The translations under genes and the position numbers were made by a program. Below, piece by piece: positions 33,539 through 42,637 of a stretch of 64,000 bases of DNA. The stretch lies in NCBI GenBank assembly GCA_031315995.1, contig JALDRG010000004.1, forward strand, positions 1-64,000. Reading direction: 5' to 3'. Origin of the DNA: Nitrospira sp. (lineage in GTDB: Bacteria > Nitrospirota > Nitrospiria > Nitrospirales > Nitrospiraceae). The notes under the pieces were generated by a model, which saw only the letters and a list, made by a program, of their open reading frames with translations, searched no databases and was not told the origin of the DNA. The first letter of the stretch is position 1, and each line of letters opens with the position of its first letter.

Positions 33539-33871
33539 ATGAAAAGAATCATTTCCAAACAAACTCAGGGCCGCAAGAAAAAACCTTCGCCACAGCGACG
33601 CACCAAGCGCCGCGAGATCGAACCCAAAGCCCATATCATCGAACGAAAGACCACGCGCACATCCAGCGGGACCACCAAATCGAAACCACCGGCGACAAAG
33701 AAAAAGAAAGCCGCAGCGGCATCCAAAACGTCGTCCGTCTCCACGCGCAGGGCGAAGAAAATCGGCCGGGCAGTCGGGACGATTCTGGGCAAGGTGATCG
33801 GCACCGTCGAACACACAGTCGCCAAAGTGATCCCTGGTCCCAAATCCCGCGCAGCGAAGAAAGCCCGATGA
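33539..33871 (+). CDS. Lys/Arg/Ala-rich histone H1-like protein
   Basis: 110 aa, extremely basic. N-terminal KRRT/KRRE and KKKKAAAASK clusters resemble eukaryotic H1 tails and bacterial H1-like (HctB/AlgP-type) proteins. The C-terminal third has a small amphipathic segment (IGRAVGTILGKVIGTVEHTV). AAAGGAGGAGAGAGC precedes the ATG at 33539. Probable nucleoid-associated protein; DNA binding is inferred from composition only. Upstream is a 10-bp direct repeat (GAGTCCGTAA / GAGTCCGTAC) and a TACAAT that could be a -10. Confidence 0.65.
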   Translation: MKRIISKQTQGRKKKPSPQRRTKRREIEPKAHIIERKTTRTSSGTTKSKPPATKKKKAAAASKTSSVSTRRAKKIGRAVGTILGKVIGTVEHTVAKVIPGPKSRAAKKAR

Positions 33872-33888
33872 GCGTCAACGCGAACGCC

Positions 33889-33934
33889 GCTAGGGAGACT
33901 CCCAGTTCAGTTCAGAGGAAACAGCGCGTAGGGT
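33889..33934 (+). promoter_or_regulatory. operator/promoter for the proline-rich protein at 33984
   Basis: GCTAGG-GAGACT-CCCAGT (33889-33906), exactly 22 bp, then TAGGGT (33929-33934), 50 bp before the start codon. Confidence 0.65.
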
Positions 33935-33983
33935 CTCGACGAGAGACTTCAACGAAATAGAAACACACTACGGAGGATCGGCC

Positions 33984-34319
33984 ATGAGCATGAAAAGGAC
34001 ATCGGTGTGGATTCTGCCAGTCGGGCTGATCCTCTCCCTGTCACAGATGAATCCGGCCATGGCGGATCCCGGTTCCTCCTCGCCTCCGACCGAGCCGGCG
34101 CCGCCCAGCGAAACACCAGGCCTGGCGCCGCCGGCGCCGCCGCCGCAAATTGATCCGGGGATACTCAAACAACCCGAGCATCTTCCTCCTCCTGCCCCTG
34201 AAGCAGTGGTGCCGCCACCGGTTGTGGATCCAGGCATGGTGGTCGATCCTGAGGCAAGAACACGGCCAGCACCTCCACCTCCGCCTCCCTCAGGTGAGCC
34301 TCCATCGACAATTAGGTAG
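33984..34319 (+). CDS. secreted proline-rich protein
   Basis: 111 aa: classical signal peptide (MKRTSVWILPVGLILSLSQMNPAMA), mature part one-third Pro with SPPTEPAPPSETPG, APPAPPPQIDPG, PPVVDPGMVVDPE and a seven-residue Pro run near the end. GGAGGATC before ATG. Likely an extended periplasmic or envelope-spanning peptide. Second of four such proteins here with a visible copy of the operator immediately upstream. Confidence 0.68.
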   Translation: MSMKRTSVWILPVGLILSLSQMNPAMADPGSSSPPTEPAPPSETPGLAPPAPPPQIDPGILKQPEHLPPPAPEAVVPPPVVDPGMVVDPEARTRPAPPPPPPSGEPPSTIR

Positions 34320-34415
34320 GCGTTTCTTTCCTCGCGCAAAAAAACATGGTACGTTAGCCTCCTCGCTTACGATTCGTCTCTTTTCCGCTGACTCGCCCGG
34401 TCATGGAGGCAACAC

Positions 34416-35198
34416 ATGAGCGCTCGCGATGCTTTCGTTTCCCTGTTTGCCGGTCCATTCAAGGGGTTCGCAAGGCGAGTGCTGGGGCCTTCATTGTATC
34501 AACAGGTTCGGGTAACCTTCCTTGGCGAACACTCGGGATTGGGATTGGACTGGCGATGGGGGAATTCCTTGCGCCGCACACACCCCGTCCGTCGCGATTT
34601 CGGTTGGCAGGCCGGGCAACCCATCGATCGCTATTACACCGAAGAACATTTTCTGCCCGGCTATCGCGCGGACATACGTGGACGGGTGATGGAAATCGCC
34701 GATGATCGATACACACGGCAATTCGGCGATGGCCAGGTCACGGTCTCGGATGTCCTCCATCTGACCCCAAATGCTCCCGGTGCGACGATCTTCGGAAGTT
34801 TGACCAACGCGGATCACATCCCCGCCGACAGCTTTGATTGCATCATTGTCACCTTTACGCTCCAGTTCATCTTTGATGTGCGGGCGGCCATCCGAACATT
34901 GGCGCGCATCCTCAAGCCCGGCGGCGTCGTCTTGCTGGTATTTCCCGGCATCAGTCAAATTTCCCGTTATGACATGGACCATTGGGGCGATTTCTGGCGA
35001 TTCACCTCCCTGTCGACGCGAAGGTTGTTCGAGGAGGCCTTTCACCCCGAGGATGTGACAGTCAAGACCTATGGCAATGTCTTGGCCGCGACGGCCAGCC
35101 TCCACGGGCTGATCGCCACGGAATTACGTCGCGAGGAGTTGGACCATTGGGACCGAGACTATGAACTGGTGATCGGTGTACGAGCAGTCAAACGATAA
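34416..35198 (+). CDS. SAM-dependent class I methyltransferase (Methyltransf_11-like)
   Basis: 260 aa. The region GRVMEIADDRYTRQFGDG stands where motif I lies but is degenerate, lacking the GxGxG loop; SFDCIIVTFTLQFIFD and LARILKPGGVVLLVFPG are the usual post-motifs II-III of Methyltransf_11 enzymes. Such variants are often linked to lipopolysaccharide or glycan synthesis. GGAGG precedes the ATG. Stands alone between the proline-rich gene and the convergent NDH-2 gene; substrate unknown. Confidence 0.75.
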   Translation: MSARDAFVSLFAGPFKGFARRVLGPSLYQQVRVTFLGEHSGLGLDWRWGNSLRRTHPVRRDFGWQAGQPIDRYYTEEHFLPGYRADIRGRVMEIADDRYTRQFGDGQVTVSDVLHLTPNAPGATIFGSLTNADHIPADSFDCIIVTFTLQFIFDVRAAIRTLARILKPGGVVLLVFPGISQISRYDMDHWGDFWRFTSLSTRRLFEEAFHPEDVTVKTYGNVLAATASLHGLIATELRREELDHWDRDYELVIGVRAVKR

Positions 35199-35233
35199 CT
35201 CCCTGTCTTAGGCGGCCAGGTATACCTTGGGCA

Positions 35234-36499
35234 TCAGCGTTCAGGCTTATCGCCCGATTTCCAATAAATCAGCCGGGCGCCGGGCTTAAACGTCACGTAG
35301 TACCAGATCCATTCGAACATCACCCGAAAACGGTTTCGAAACCCTATCAGAAACAACACATGGATAAAACACCAGGCCAGCCAGGCGACGAGACCCGACA
35401 GCGAGAAGGGTCCTAAGAGAGCCACTGCCTTGGCCCGTCCGATGGTGGCCAGGATACCGCGATCCTTATAGACGAACGGTTGTCGTTCTCCTGTTGGAAT
35501 ACCTTGCGCGATGACCTTCGCCACATAACGTCCTTCCTGAATCGCAACGGGAGCCAATCCCGGCAACGGCCCCCCTCCAGCGGTCACACAATGCGCGGCA
35601 TCACCGATCACAAACAGCCAAGGATCCCCGGGTAGGCTGAGATCCTGCTCCACACGAACGCGCCCAGCCGCTTCCAACGGCTCATCCAGCGAGGCCAGGA
35701 TCGGCGAAGCGGCATTGCCCGCCGCCCATAGCACATTTGCGCTTCGAATGAACCGCGAGCCCGCCAAGACTCCCTGCGCCGTGACGTCGCTCACTCTGGT
35801 GTTCAGCATCACCGTGACCCCGAGTTTTTCCAACGCCGTCTGTGCCTTCCTGGACAAATCAGGAGGGAACGCATCGAGAATGCGGCCGCCCCCTTCGATC
35901 AACAGCACGCGAAACTCGGCCTGATGGAAGACGGGAAAATCCGGTGCCATCGCCTTCCGCCCGATTTCCGCGAGTGCACCGGCAAGTTCGACGCCGGTAG
36001 GCCCTCCGCCGACAATGACGAAGGTGAGATACTCACGCGCAGCCTCCGGTTCTTTCACACGTTGCGCACGCTCGAACGCCATCAACATGCGTTCTCGAAG
36101 GTCCAAGGCGTCCGACAGCGTTTTCAATCCCGGCGCATCGGCCTCCCATTCCTGATGCCCGAAGTAGGAATGACGCGCGCCAGGAGCCAAAATCAAGCAG
36201 CCGTAGGAAATCGGTTCGCTGTGCAGCAGCTCCACGCGGCGCTCGACGCGATCCACCTTCAGCACATCATCCAGTACCACTCGCACGTTCGGCTGTGAGC
36301 GAAACAAGGTTCGAAGCGGCCATGCAATATCGGCCGGAGACAGCGCTGCGGTCGCGACCTGATACAGCAAGGGCTGAAAAAGATGGTGATTCGCCCGGTC
36401 GATCAGAATGATCTCCACCTGAGCCTTCCTGAGAGCATGAGCGGCAGCCAGCCCCCCGAATCCTCCACCGACGATCACTACCGGACCCTTCACGTTCAT
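35234..36499 (-). CDS. ndh: type II NADH:quinone oxidoreductase (NDH-2)
   Basis: 421 aa flavoprotein. FAD-binding GxGxxG in VVIVGGGFGGLAAAHAL at the N-terminus, NAD-binding GGGPTGVELAGAL in the middle, and FVIGDAAHC (FAD ribityl contact) near residue 295, then a C-terminal amphipathic or hydrophobic anchor (LVAWLAWCFIHVLFLIGF). The layout matches NDH-2: transfers electrons from NAD(P)H to quinone at the membrane without proton pumping. The ATG at 36499 has GGAGGTA nine bases upstream. Divergent from the glycosyltransferase promoter. Confidence 0.9.
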   Translation of the reverse strand: MNVKGPVVIVGGGFGGLAAAHALRKAQVEIILIDRANHHLFQPLLYQVATAALSPADIAWPLRTLFRSQPNVRVVLDDVLKVDRVERRVELLHSEPISYGCLILAPGARHSYFGHQEWEADAPGLKTLSDALDLRERMLMAFERAQRVKEPEAAREYLTFVIVGGGPTGVELAGALAEIGRKAMAPDFPVFHQAEFRVLLIEGGGRILDAFPPDLSRKAQTALEKLGVTVMLNTRVSDVTAQGVLAGSRFIRSANVLWAAGNAASPILASLDEPLEAAGRVRVEQDLSLPGDPWLFVIGDAAHCVTAGGGPLPGLAPVAIQEGRYVAKVIAQGIPTGERQPFVYKDRGILATIGRAKAVALLGPFSLSGLVAWLAWCFIHVLFLIGFRNRFRVMFEWIWYYVTFKPGARLIYWKSGDKPER

Positions 36500-36594
36500 A
36501 TGCATGTACCTCCCCGCCCTTTCCGGTCGGTTCGAGCACCTTCGTTGAACGAATCCTTCTGCCGCATCATCTCCACCACAAACCGGACATCACG

Positions 36595-36640
36595 ACTAGG
36601 GAGCCGCCTAGTTCGAGATCTCAAGGCCTGACGCTAGAAT
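36595..36640 (+). promoter_or_regulatory. operator/promoter for the glycosyltransferase
   Basis: ACTAGG-GAGCCG-CCTAGT (36595-36612), perfect half-sites, exactly 22 bp, then TAGAAT (36635-36640). No matching -10 in the opposite direction, so it appears to serve only the rightward gene. Confidence 0.74.
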
Positions 36641-36745
36641 TTCGTTCGCAGGGGCGGTCGTACCGATCATGGATCCGACAGGAGCGCTCCCGACTCCAGC
36701 CTACTCTGCACGATCAACCGTTTCAAAAAAAAAGGAGTGTCCGGC

Positions 36746-37828
36746 ATGAAGATCGCTCAGGTCGCACCGTTGTGGGAAAGCGTTCCACCGGTCCTGTACG
36801 GTGGAACGGAACGGGTGGTGTCGTTCGTTACCGAGGAATTGGTTCGCCAGGGGCATGAGGTGACGCTCTTCGCCAGCGGCGATTCGACGACCAAGGCACA
36901 CCTGGTGCCGATGTGTCCGGAGGCGCTTCGCCTGTCCAAAGTCGTTATGAATTATGATGCGCCCATGATCGCCATGCTGGAGCAAGCGTTTAGTCCGTCG
37001 GGCGAATTCGACCTCATTCATTCGCATCTCGAGTTTCTGCCGTTCCCCTTGGCCAAGCGCAGCCGGACTCCGGTGCTGACCACCCTGCATGCGCGCTTGG
37101 ATCTTCCGGAGCTGCTCCCGGTCTTCAGAAAATTTGCCGGACTTCCTCTCGTGTCGATCTCCGATGCGCAACGGGAACCGATTCCCTGGGCGAATTGGCA
37201 GGCGACAATTCATCACGGATTGCCGCAAGACCTCTATACGTTCCATGCCGACCACGGAAAATACTTGGTGTTCCTCGGTCGCGTCGCTCCGGAAAAGGGG
37301 TTGGACCAAGCGATCGAGATCGCCAAGCGTGTGGACATGCCGCTGCGCATCGGAGCCAAAATAGATCCCTCGAATGCTGAGTACTACCGGCAGGTAATCG
37401 AACCGCTCCTGGACCACCCCTTGATAGAATTCGTCGGCGAGGTGACCGACTTGGAGAAAGACGACTTTCTCGGTGACGCCTATGCCATGCTCGCGCCTTA
37501 TGATTGGCCGGAACCCTTCGGCCTGGTCTTCATCGAATCACTGGCCTGCGGCACGCCGGTCATTGCCTATCGCCGCGGATCTGTGCCGGAAATCATCGAT
37601 CATGGCGTCACGGGATTCATCTGTGACACGATGGAGGATATGACCCAATCCGTCCGGCACGTCTCTCTCTTAAACAGGACTCATTGCCGACACTCCTTCG
37701 ACGCGCGATTCTCGGTCGAACGCATGGTGAGAGACTATGTGAGAGTCTATGAACGCATCCTTGGAATTCCAGCTCCGATACAGCCTCTCTCGGAAGGAGA
37801 AACGTCCGGCGTCGCCGCTTCAGGTTAG
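36746..37828 (+). CDS. GT4-family glycosyltransferase
   Basis: 360 aa, GT-B fold. N-terminal acceptor domain (VAPLWESVPPVLYGGTERVV, LIHSHLEFLP); C-terminal donor domain with FLGRVAPEKGLDQAIEIA and the retaining-enzyme EPFGLVFIESLACGTPVIA. Close to the widespread stand-alone GT4 proteins whose product is unknown; starch/glycogen-type or trehalose-related acceptors are possible given the neighbourhood. GGAGTG before ATG at 36746. Preceded by an operator/promoter and followed by a textbook terminator, so it is a single-gene unit. Confidence 0.85.
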   Translation: MKIAQVAPLWESVPPVLYGGTERVVSFVTEELVRQGHEVTLFASGDSTTKAHLVPMCPEALRLSKVVMNYDAPMIAMLEQAFSPSGEFDLIHSHLEFLPFPLAKRSRTPVLTTLHARLDLPELLPVFRKFAGLPLVSISDAQREPIPWANWQATIHHGLPQDLYTFHADHGKYLVFLGRVAPEKGLDQAIEIAKRVDMPLRIGAKIDPSNAEYYRQVIEPLLDHPLIEFVGEVTDLEKDDFLGDAYAMLAPYDWPEPFGLVFIESLACGTPVIAYRRGSVPEIIDHGVTGFICDTMEDMTQSVRHVSLLNRTHCRHSFDARFSVERMVRDYVRVYERILGIPAPIQPLSEGETSGVAASG

Positions 37829-37847
37829 CGCGGACACAGACACACAC

Positions 37848-37883
37848 AAAGGGCAGGCGCCCTTTCGAACGCCTGCCCTTTTT
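37848..37883. terminator. bidirectional rho-independent terminator
   Basis: AAAGGGCAGGCG and CGCCTGCCCTTT form a perfect 12-bp stem with a ten-base loop, followed by TT on the plus strand and with an A-run (T-run on the minus strand) before it. It sits between convergent genes and should stop transcription in both directions. Confidence 0.9.
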
Positions 37884-37904
37884 ACCTCGATCGAGGCCTC
37901 ACCA

Positions 37905-38531
37905 TTACCGCTTGCTGCTGGGATTTCCCCCCTCAAACCCAGGAGCTTTCCCCGGAGGTAATCCGCTGGTGCCGCTGCGATTCGCTCCGCTGACCGATTC
38001 CTCTCCCATCTCACCGACGGCGAGCTCACCTTTTTGGCCCGGTATGCCTGTGCTGGCGCCAGAGGAAGACGGGGACTGGGATCGAACCTTCTTGATCTGA
38101 TCCATGTATTCCTTCAGATCCGGAGACTGGTCCTGGCTGACATTTTTTGTGATGTGATCGTTCAGTTCTTGTTTGTTCAATTTGAGCTGAAGATGATCGC
38201 CTTTTGTTTCAAACTGGCTCCACCGGATCGGATCAGTTCGCTTGGTGTCCTTGGCCTGAAACACCACATATTCAATGTCTCCGGTCGTCTTATCCTTCAA
38301 CACATCGGTGATCTTCCCGATGGCTTCACCTTGTTGGTTCTGTACCGTGGCATTGATATACTTGCTGTCCTTCATTTCGATCAATTTTCCCTGGCGCACC
38401 GGCGTATCCGAATATTCCTCAGGAACGCCCTTCCCCTCTGTGATATCGGTTCGATCTTTGCTGAATGCAGGTCCGCTGGTTGCAAACAGCAATGCAATAG
38501 TTCCGGCATAAATGGCCATTTGACGTGTCAT
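37905..38531 (-). CDS. exported PRC-barrel protein
   Basis: 208 aa: signal peptide (MTRQMAIYAGTIALLFATSGPAFS), then a PRC-barrel-type domain (YINATVQNQQGEAIGKITDVLKD, GDIEYVVFQA, DPIRWSQFETKGDHLQLKL) and a long Ser/Gly/Pro-rich tail. AAAGGAGAGAG before the ATG at 38531. PRC-barrels are small beta domains found in photosynthetic reaction centres, RimM and many stress proteins; periplasmic versions are of unknown role. Downstream of a second, cytosolic PRC-barrel gene. Confidence 0.75.
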   Translation of the reverse strand: MTRQMAIYAGTIALLFATSGPAFSKDRTDITEGKGVPEEYSDTPVRQGKLIEMKDSKYINATVQNQQGEAIGKITDVLKDKTTGDIEYVVFQAKDTKRTDPIRWSQFETKGDHLQLKLNKQELNDHITKNVSQDQSPDLKEYMDQIKKVRSQSPSSSGASTGIPGQKGELAVGEMGEESVSGANRSGTSGLPPGKAPGFEGGNPSSKR

Positions 38532-38605
38532 AGGTCTCTCTCCTTTGTATAAGCGTCGATTTCTGTCACTAGTACTGCGACCCACTTCTCCTTAGCTCAC
38601 GCGCC

Positions 38606-38965
38606 TCACCAATAGGGTTTATAGCCATAGTAGGTGTGCAGCCGTTCGCCCCAGGCGGTGTCCGCCATATCCGGCCAACGATCCTTATCAAATCCTTCAG
38701 CCTGTTCCAGCCTTTCCCGAGGCACATTCAAAATGAAGAAGTCTCCGCCGACCGACAGCGTCAAGGCCTCCCAGGGAAGCGCGAACAACTTGTCGCCCAT
38801 TCCGAGAAAGCCGCCGAACGACAACACCGCATAGGCGATTCGTCCCTTCTCAAGATCAATCATCAGCTCGTTGATTGATCCGAGATCCTCTCCGGCTTGG
38901 TTTTGTACCGGTGTGCCTTCGATCGTAGAACCTGTCAACAGTCGTCGCCCTGTAGATAGCGCCAT
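38606..38965 (-). CDS. cytosolic PRC-barrel protein
   Basis: 119 aa: TIEGTPVQNQAGEDLGSINELMID, RIAYAVLSFGGFLGMGDKLFALPWEAL and FFILNVPRERLEQAEGF form one PRC-barrel, followed by a Trp/Tyr-rich end (YYGYKPYW). AGGAGGG before ATG. No signal peptide. Its promoter at 39058-39103 carries a good operator copy. Probably co-transcribed with the exported PRC-barrel gene. Confidence 0.82.
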   Translation of the reverse strand: MALSTGRRLLTGSTIEGTPVQNQAGEDLGSINELMIDLEKGRIAYAVLSFGGFLGMGDKLFALPWEALTLSVGGDFFILNVPRERLEQAEGFDKDRWPDMADTAWGERLHTYYGYKPYW

Positions 38966-39057
38966 AGAAATCCCTCCTTATGTGTACCAGGCTCTAAACC
39001 TGGGCATCGTAGATTGTGTGGATCGTCCGAGGCCGTGATTCGACCTCGTATACATTA

Positions 39058-39103
39058 GTCATAACGCCTGCGAAGGGGACGGACAGCTAGGAATGCCCCT
39101 AGC
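39058..39103 (-). promoter_or_regulatory. operator/promoter of the PRC-barrel pair
   Basis: Minus strand: GCTAGG-GGCATT-CCTAGC (39103 to 39086), a full inverted repeat, exactly 22 bp, then TATGAC (39063 to 39058). Confidence 0.68.
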
Positions 39104-39427
39104 AGACTGAGAAAACACGATTGTGCTCCCTGTGCCGCGAGCAGCGTCTTTGCCCTGTCGGACAGGCTGAAGCCCCCATGCCGTACGGTGAGCCTGGAAG
39201 GTGGCGAAGCACTGAAGAACGTGCGTCACAAGTAGGAAGGTGGCGGAGATGATGAGGCGCAGCGTCTGACGAACGCATCGACGGCGAACCGCTTCCGGCT
39301 CCTGAGAGAAGTGACGCGCGTCTTCGCGGGACACATGGGATAGGACAAGGCGAAGGTGGAAGGAAATCTGGCTGATCGAATGGAGGGCAGGACGTTCAGA
39401 GCCATGCTCGCGCAGGCCGTCGACGGG
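39104..39427. other. gene-poor gap between treY and the PRC-barrel promoter
   Basis: A leftward GTG-initiated frame (39059-39334, 91 codons) has a hydrophobic stretch LRLIISATFLLVTHVLQCF, but it has no ribosome site and its 3' end contains the operator of the next gene, so I do not call it. Nothing else supported. Confidence 0.4.
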
Positions 39428-42322
39428 TCACGCGCACCGAACCAGTAACGCCACCGGACAATGGTTCAGCACCTGCCACGCCGGCAACACTTGCCGTTCA
39501 CCACGATTGGACGTTTCAAATCGTTCCCCGGTCAGGATGTGCTCATAGACCGATCCGGGTTTCCAAGAAGGAACCGTTACCCAGGTGTTCTTCCAAAGGT
39601 CTTCAGTCTCCGCTCCGTCCTTTGTCCCGGCCAAGCCGGCCATCAGACGCGGAGCGACGGCCACCACCGCCTGATCCTGATGCAATCGCGCGAAGGCGCA
39701 CAGGTGGAGCTGGCCTGAGCCCTCGCAATCCAGGGGAATGTAGTCACCGTCCAGGTACAGGGCTTGATGCGCCCGCCTATGGCGCAGGATCGCTTGTAGG
39801 ACGAACAGCTTCAGACGCCCGTCTTGCCATGACTCTGCCAGACGACGAAGGAACTCGATCCGTTCGCTCGCCGCACGCACGTCAAGCGGTTCGAATTCTT
39901 TCAACATCCCTGCGCGAAGCTCATAGTCCACCGGGCCACGGTTGTCGGGATCCACGAGGTTGAGTTCCCACAGCTCCGCCCCTTGGTAACAGTCCGGAAC
40001 GCCGGGCGCGGCAACCTTCAACAACACCTGCGAGAGTCCGTTGTACATCCCATATCGAGCGACCATCGCCTGGAAGGACAGGAAGTCGTCGAGGAATGGA
40101 TTCGGGGTTCGGCGCGACAAGATGTCGCGCGTGAACCGGCAGACCGCCGCTTCGTACGCTTCGTGAGGATTGACCCAGCTCGTGTGCACCTTGGCTTCAC
40201 GCACCGCCTTGATCATATAACGTTCAATGCGCGCCACGAACTCCGCGTACCGGACCTCGTCCATGGTCGTCAGCGGCCAGGCACCCACCAGGGTTTGATA
40301 TAGGAGATATTCGTCGTTCCGATCCGGGGCGGGCGCCTCCTCGACATCCGACCGATACCGTTTATTGAACTTGGCCCATCGGGTGACGGCGATTTTCCAG
40401 CGATCCGGAATTTCCGACAACACATTGATTCTGGCGCGCACATCCTCGCCTCGTTTCGTGTCATGGGTCGAGGTGGCCAGCATCGAGTGAGGCCAGCCGG
40501 CGCGGCGTTCCCGGATCGCCTGGTGGAACGACTCCACGGTACGGCCGAAATGAGCCGGCTCGCCCCCGACCTCATTCAGCGAGGTCAGCCGATTGTAGAT
40601 ATAGAAGGTCGTGTCCTCGACGCCCTTGGCCATGACCGGACCGGTCGTCTGTTGAAACTTCGTCACGAACCGAATCTGATCTTCCTTCGTCAGTCCCCTC
40701 GAGGGGTCCAGCTTCCCCAACAACAGATCACGAACGAAATGAAAGACATCGCTGCCCATCGAAGGATTGCGCCGTTTCGCGCGGGCCACGGCCATCGCGA
40801 TATAGCCCTCGTCCTGGTCCAACGGTGCCTCCCGATCGGTGGTCAGGTACGAACGGTAGACCGGAAAGCAGGCGATGATTTCCCGAACGACATGAGTGAG
40901 GCTGTTCAACGTAAAGTCTCGATAGTGCCGGTCTCGCTCGGACAGGCGATTCAACTGATGCCCCAGCACATTGAGCTCACTGGACATCGAAGCTCGCATG
41001 ATGAGTTTCTTCGACTGGTACACCAGATCACTGTACGAACGGCGCTCTCCGATAAAGCGCGTGTACAGCGCTTCCATGGCCTGTTCCTGATCAGACCGGA
41101 CGAACAGTCCGTTCAACAGACTAAGAAAGTCATAGCCGGTTGTGCCGGCGACCGGCCAGCTGCGCGGAAGCTGTTCTCCCGTGCCGAGAATCTTCTCGAC
41201 CACGATATAGAGCGACGGTGCTTCTCCCTCGCGCTCCTGCGGCAATTCCCGGGCGGCCCATGCCTGTAACTGATGCAGGTAATGCTCCGGATCGTACAAG
41301 CCATCCACATGGTCGATCCGCAAACCGGTCGCCACCCCTTCCTTCAGCAAGCGAAAGATCAGCCGATGGGATTCCGTAAAGACCCGTCCCTCCTCGGTCC
41401 GGATGGCCGCCAACTCGTTGATGTCGAAGAACCGTCGATAGTTGATTTCCTCCGACGCCACTCGCCAGGACGCTAATCGATAACACTGCTCGTTGAGTAA
41501 CGCGTCCAACCTCTCGAAGCTGGACGAATCGCCTTTCGTCCCATTGTATGCGGCGACATTGGCCAGCAGGTGCTCTCGGATGGTCTTGCTCTCCGTCATC
41601 AGGGTCGACAGGCGACGCCGGATGATCGCCTCTTCACGATAACGCTCCGCTACTCGCTCCGGGTCACGGTCGTTGCGGGAGGGCAAGTTGCGTAACGCGA
41701 TCAGGATGCTTTGCAGCTCCTGCAGATGCCCGTCTGCCTCTCCTAGCACCTCGGTCAAGTCCGCCAGGCGAAAGGAGAGGATGCCACCCCAGGATTTCGG
41801 GGCCACCGGACATCGATGTTCGAAATAGGTCATCACAAATCCGCCTGCGTCATACACAAGACGAATTTGCTGATTCTCCAAGACCGTTCCGTACTGCTCC
41901 CCGAGAATGGGCAGGAGGACCTTGTCTTCCAGTTCTCGTTTCAGCGGGGACCAGTCGATGTCGAACGCCGTCGCATACCGCGAGCTGGGGCCATGTTCCA
42001 ACACATCCCACCACCAACGATTCTCGCTGGTCCCGATCCCCATGTGATTGGGGACGACGTCCAGCAGCAACCCCATATCATGCTGTTTGAGCGCCGCCGC
42101 GAAATCCAGGAAGTCCTGCTCCGTCCCCAAGTCAGGATTTAAGACAGCGGGATCCACCAGGTCATATCCGTGCATACTGCCGGGTACGGCCTTCAGGAGA
42201 GAAGAGGTATAACAATCGGTGATGCCGAGGGCAGCGAGATAGGGAACGATATGGGTCGCATCACGAAACGTGAACGTACGATTTAACTGGAGCCGATAGG
42301 TGGCGCTGGGAGTACGCGGCAT
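39428..42322 (-). CDS. treY: malto-oligosyltrehalose synthase (TreY)
   Basis: 964-aa GH13 enzyme that isomerises the reducing-end alpha-1,4 bond of maltodextrin to the alpha,alpha-1,1 bond. TreY hallmarks: N-terminal TYRLQLNRTFTFRDATHIVPYL, SMHGYDLVDP, LLLDVVPNHMGI, GLRIDHVDGLYDP (nucleophile Asp), the second half ATSTHDTKRGEDVRARI and PGVPDCYQGAELW. Full length. GAGGACCC precedes the ATG. Works with TreZ (upstream gene) and the debranching enzyme at 25644 to make trehalose from glycogen. Confidence 0.95.
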   Translation of the reverse strand: MPRTPSATYRLQLNRTFTFRDATHIVPYLAALGITDCYTSSLLKAVPGSMHGYDLVDPAVLNPDLGTEQDFLDFAAALKQHDMGLLLDVVPNHMGIGTSENRWWWDVLEHGPSSRYATAFDIDWSPLKRELEDKVLLPILGEQYGTVLENQQIRLVYDAGGFVMTYFEHRCPVAPKSWGGILSFRLADLTEVLGEADGHLQELQSILIALRNLPSRNDRDPERVAERYREEAIIRRRLSTLMTESKTIREHLLANVAAYNGTKGDSSSFERLDALLNEQCYRLASWRVASEEINYRRFFDINELAAIRTEEGRVFTESHRLIFRLLKEGVATGLRIDHVDGLYDPEHYLHQLQAWAARELPQEREGEAPSLYIVVEKILGTGEQLPRSWPVAGTTGYDFLSLLNGLFVRSDQEQAMEALYTRFIGERRSYSDLVYQSKKLIMRASMSSELNVLGHQLNRLSERDRHYRDFTLNSLTHVVREIIACFPVYRSYLTTDREAPLDQDEGYIAMAVARAKRRNPSMGSDVFHFVRDLLLGKLDPSRGLTKEDQIRFVTKFQQTTGPVMAKGVEDTTFYIYNRLTSLNEVGGEPAHFGRTVESFHQAIRERRAGWPHSMLATSTHDTKRGEDVRARINVLSEIPDRWKIAVTRWAKFNKRYRSDVEEAPAPDRNDEYLLYQTLVGAWPLTTMDEVRYAEFVARIERYMIKAVREAKVHTSWVNPHEAYEAAVCRFTRDILSRRTPNPFLDDFLSFQAMVARYGMYNGLSQVLLKVAAPGVPDCYQGAELWELNLVDPDNRGPVDYELRAGMLKEFEPLDVRAASERIEFLRRLAESWQDGRLKLFVLQAILRHRRAHQALYLDGDYIPLDCEGSGQLHLCAFARLHQDQAVVAVAPRLMAGLAGTKDGAETEDLWKNTWVTVPSWKPGSVYEHILTGERFETSNRGERQVLPAWQVLNHCPVALLVRCA

Positions 42323-42637
42323 GGGTCCTCACAAGTAAAACCGGCAGTGTCAGTAAGAAGAGAGTCGTCGTTGACGCTCGAAGACCACGCGTTGCAGTCT
42401 TGCGACGGAACCGATGTGAGTGTGATCGAAAATGATTGAATCTGCAAGTTGAGCCCCCGTCTCGATTCACACATTTCGGCCGATAACGCAGCGCCGGATA
42501 TCCGGCCTCGATCAATTGGTGCCATCACGGATCACGGCGTGATCGATAGAACGGTTCACCAGACTGGCCGCGGCGCCGAGACTCTTCAACGCGCAAATCC
42601 TGTTTCGATTCTATGCGGGACAAGCGCGTCGAACGGA
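42323..42637. other. 315-bp gap between treZ and treY
   Basis: No ORF with a ribosome site, no operator copy and no hairpin with a T-run were found. The frame starting near 42528 on the minus strand is open for 81 codons but has poor codon choice and overlaps the start of treY. Confidence 0.4.

Noticed and set aside
38568..38573. ACTAGT upstream of the exported PRC-barrel gene
   Set aside because: No partner half-site; TATACA lies 17 bp downstream, so at most an ordinary promoter.
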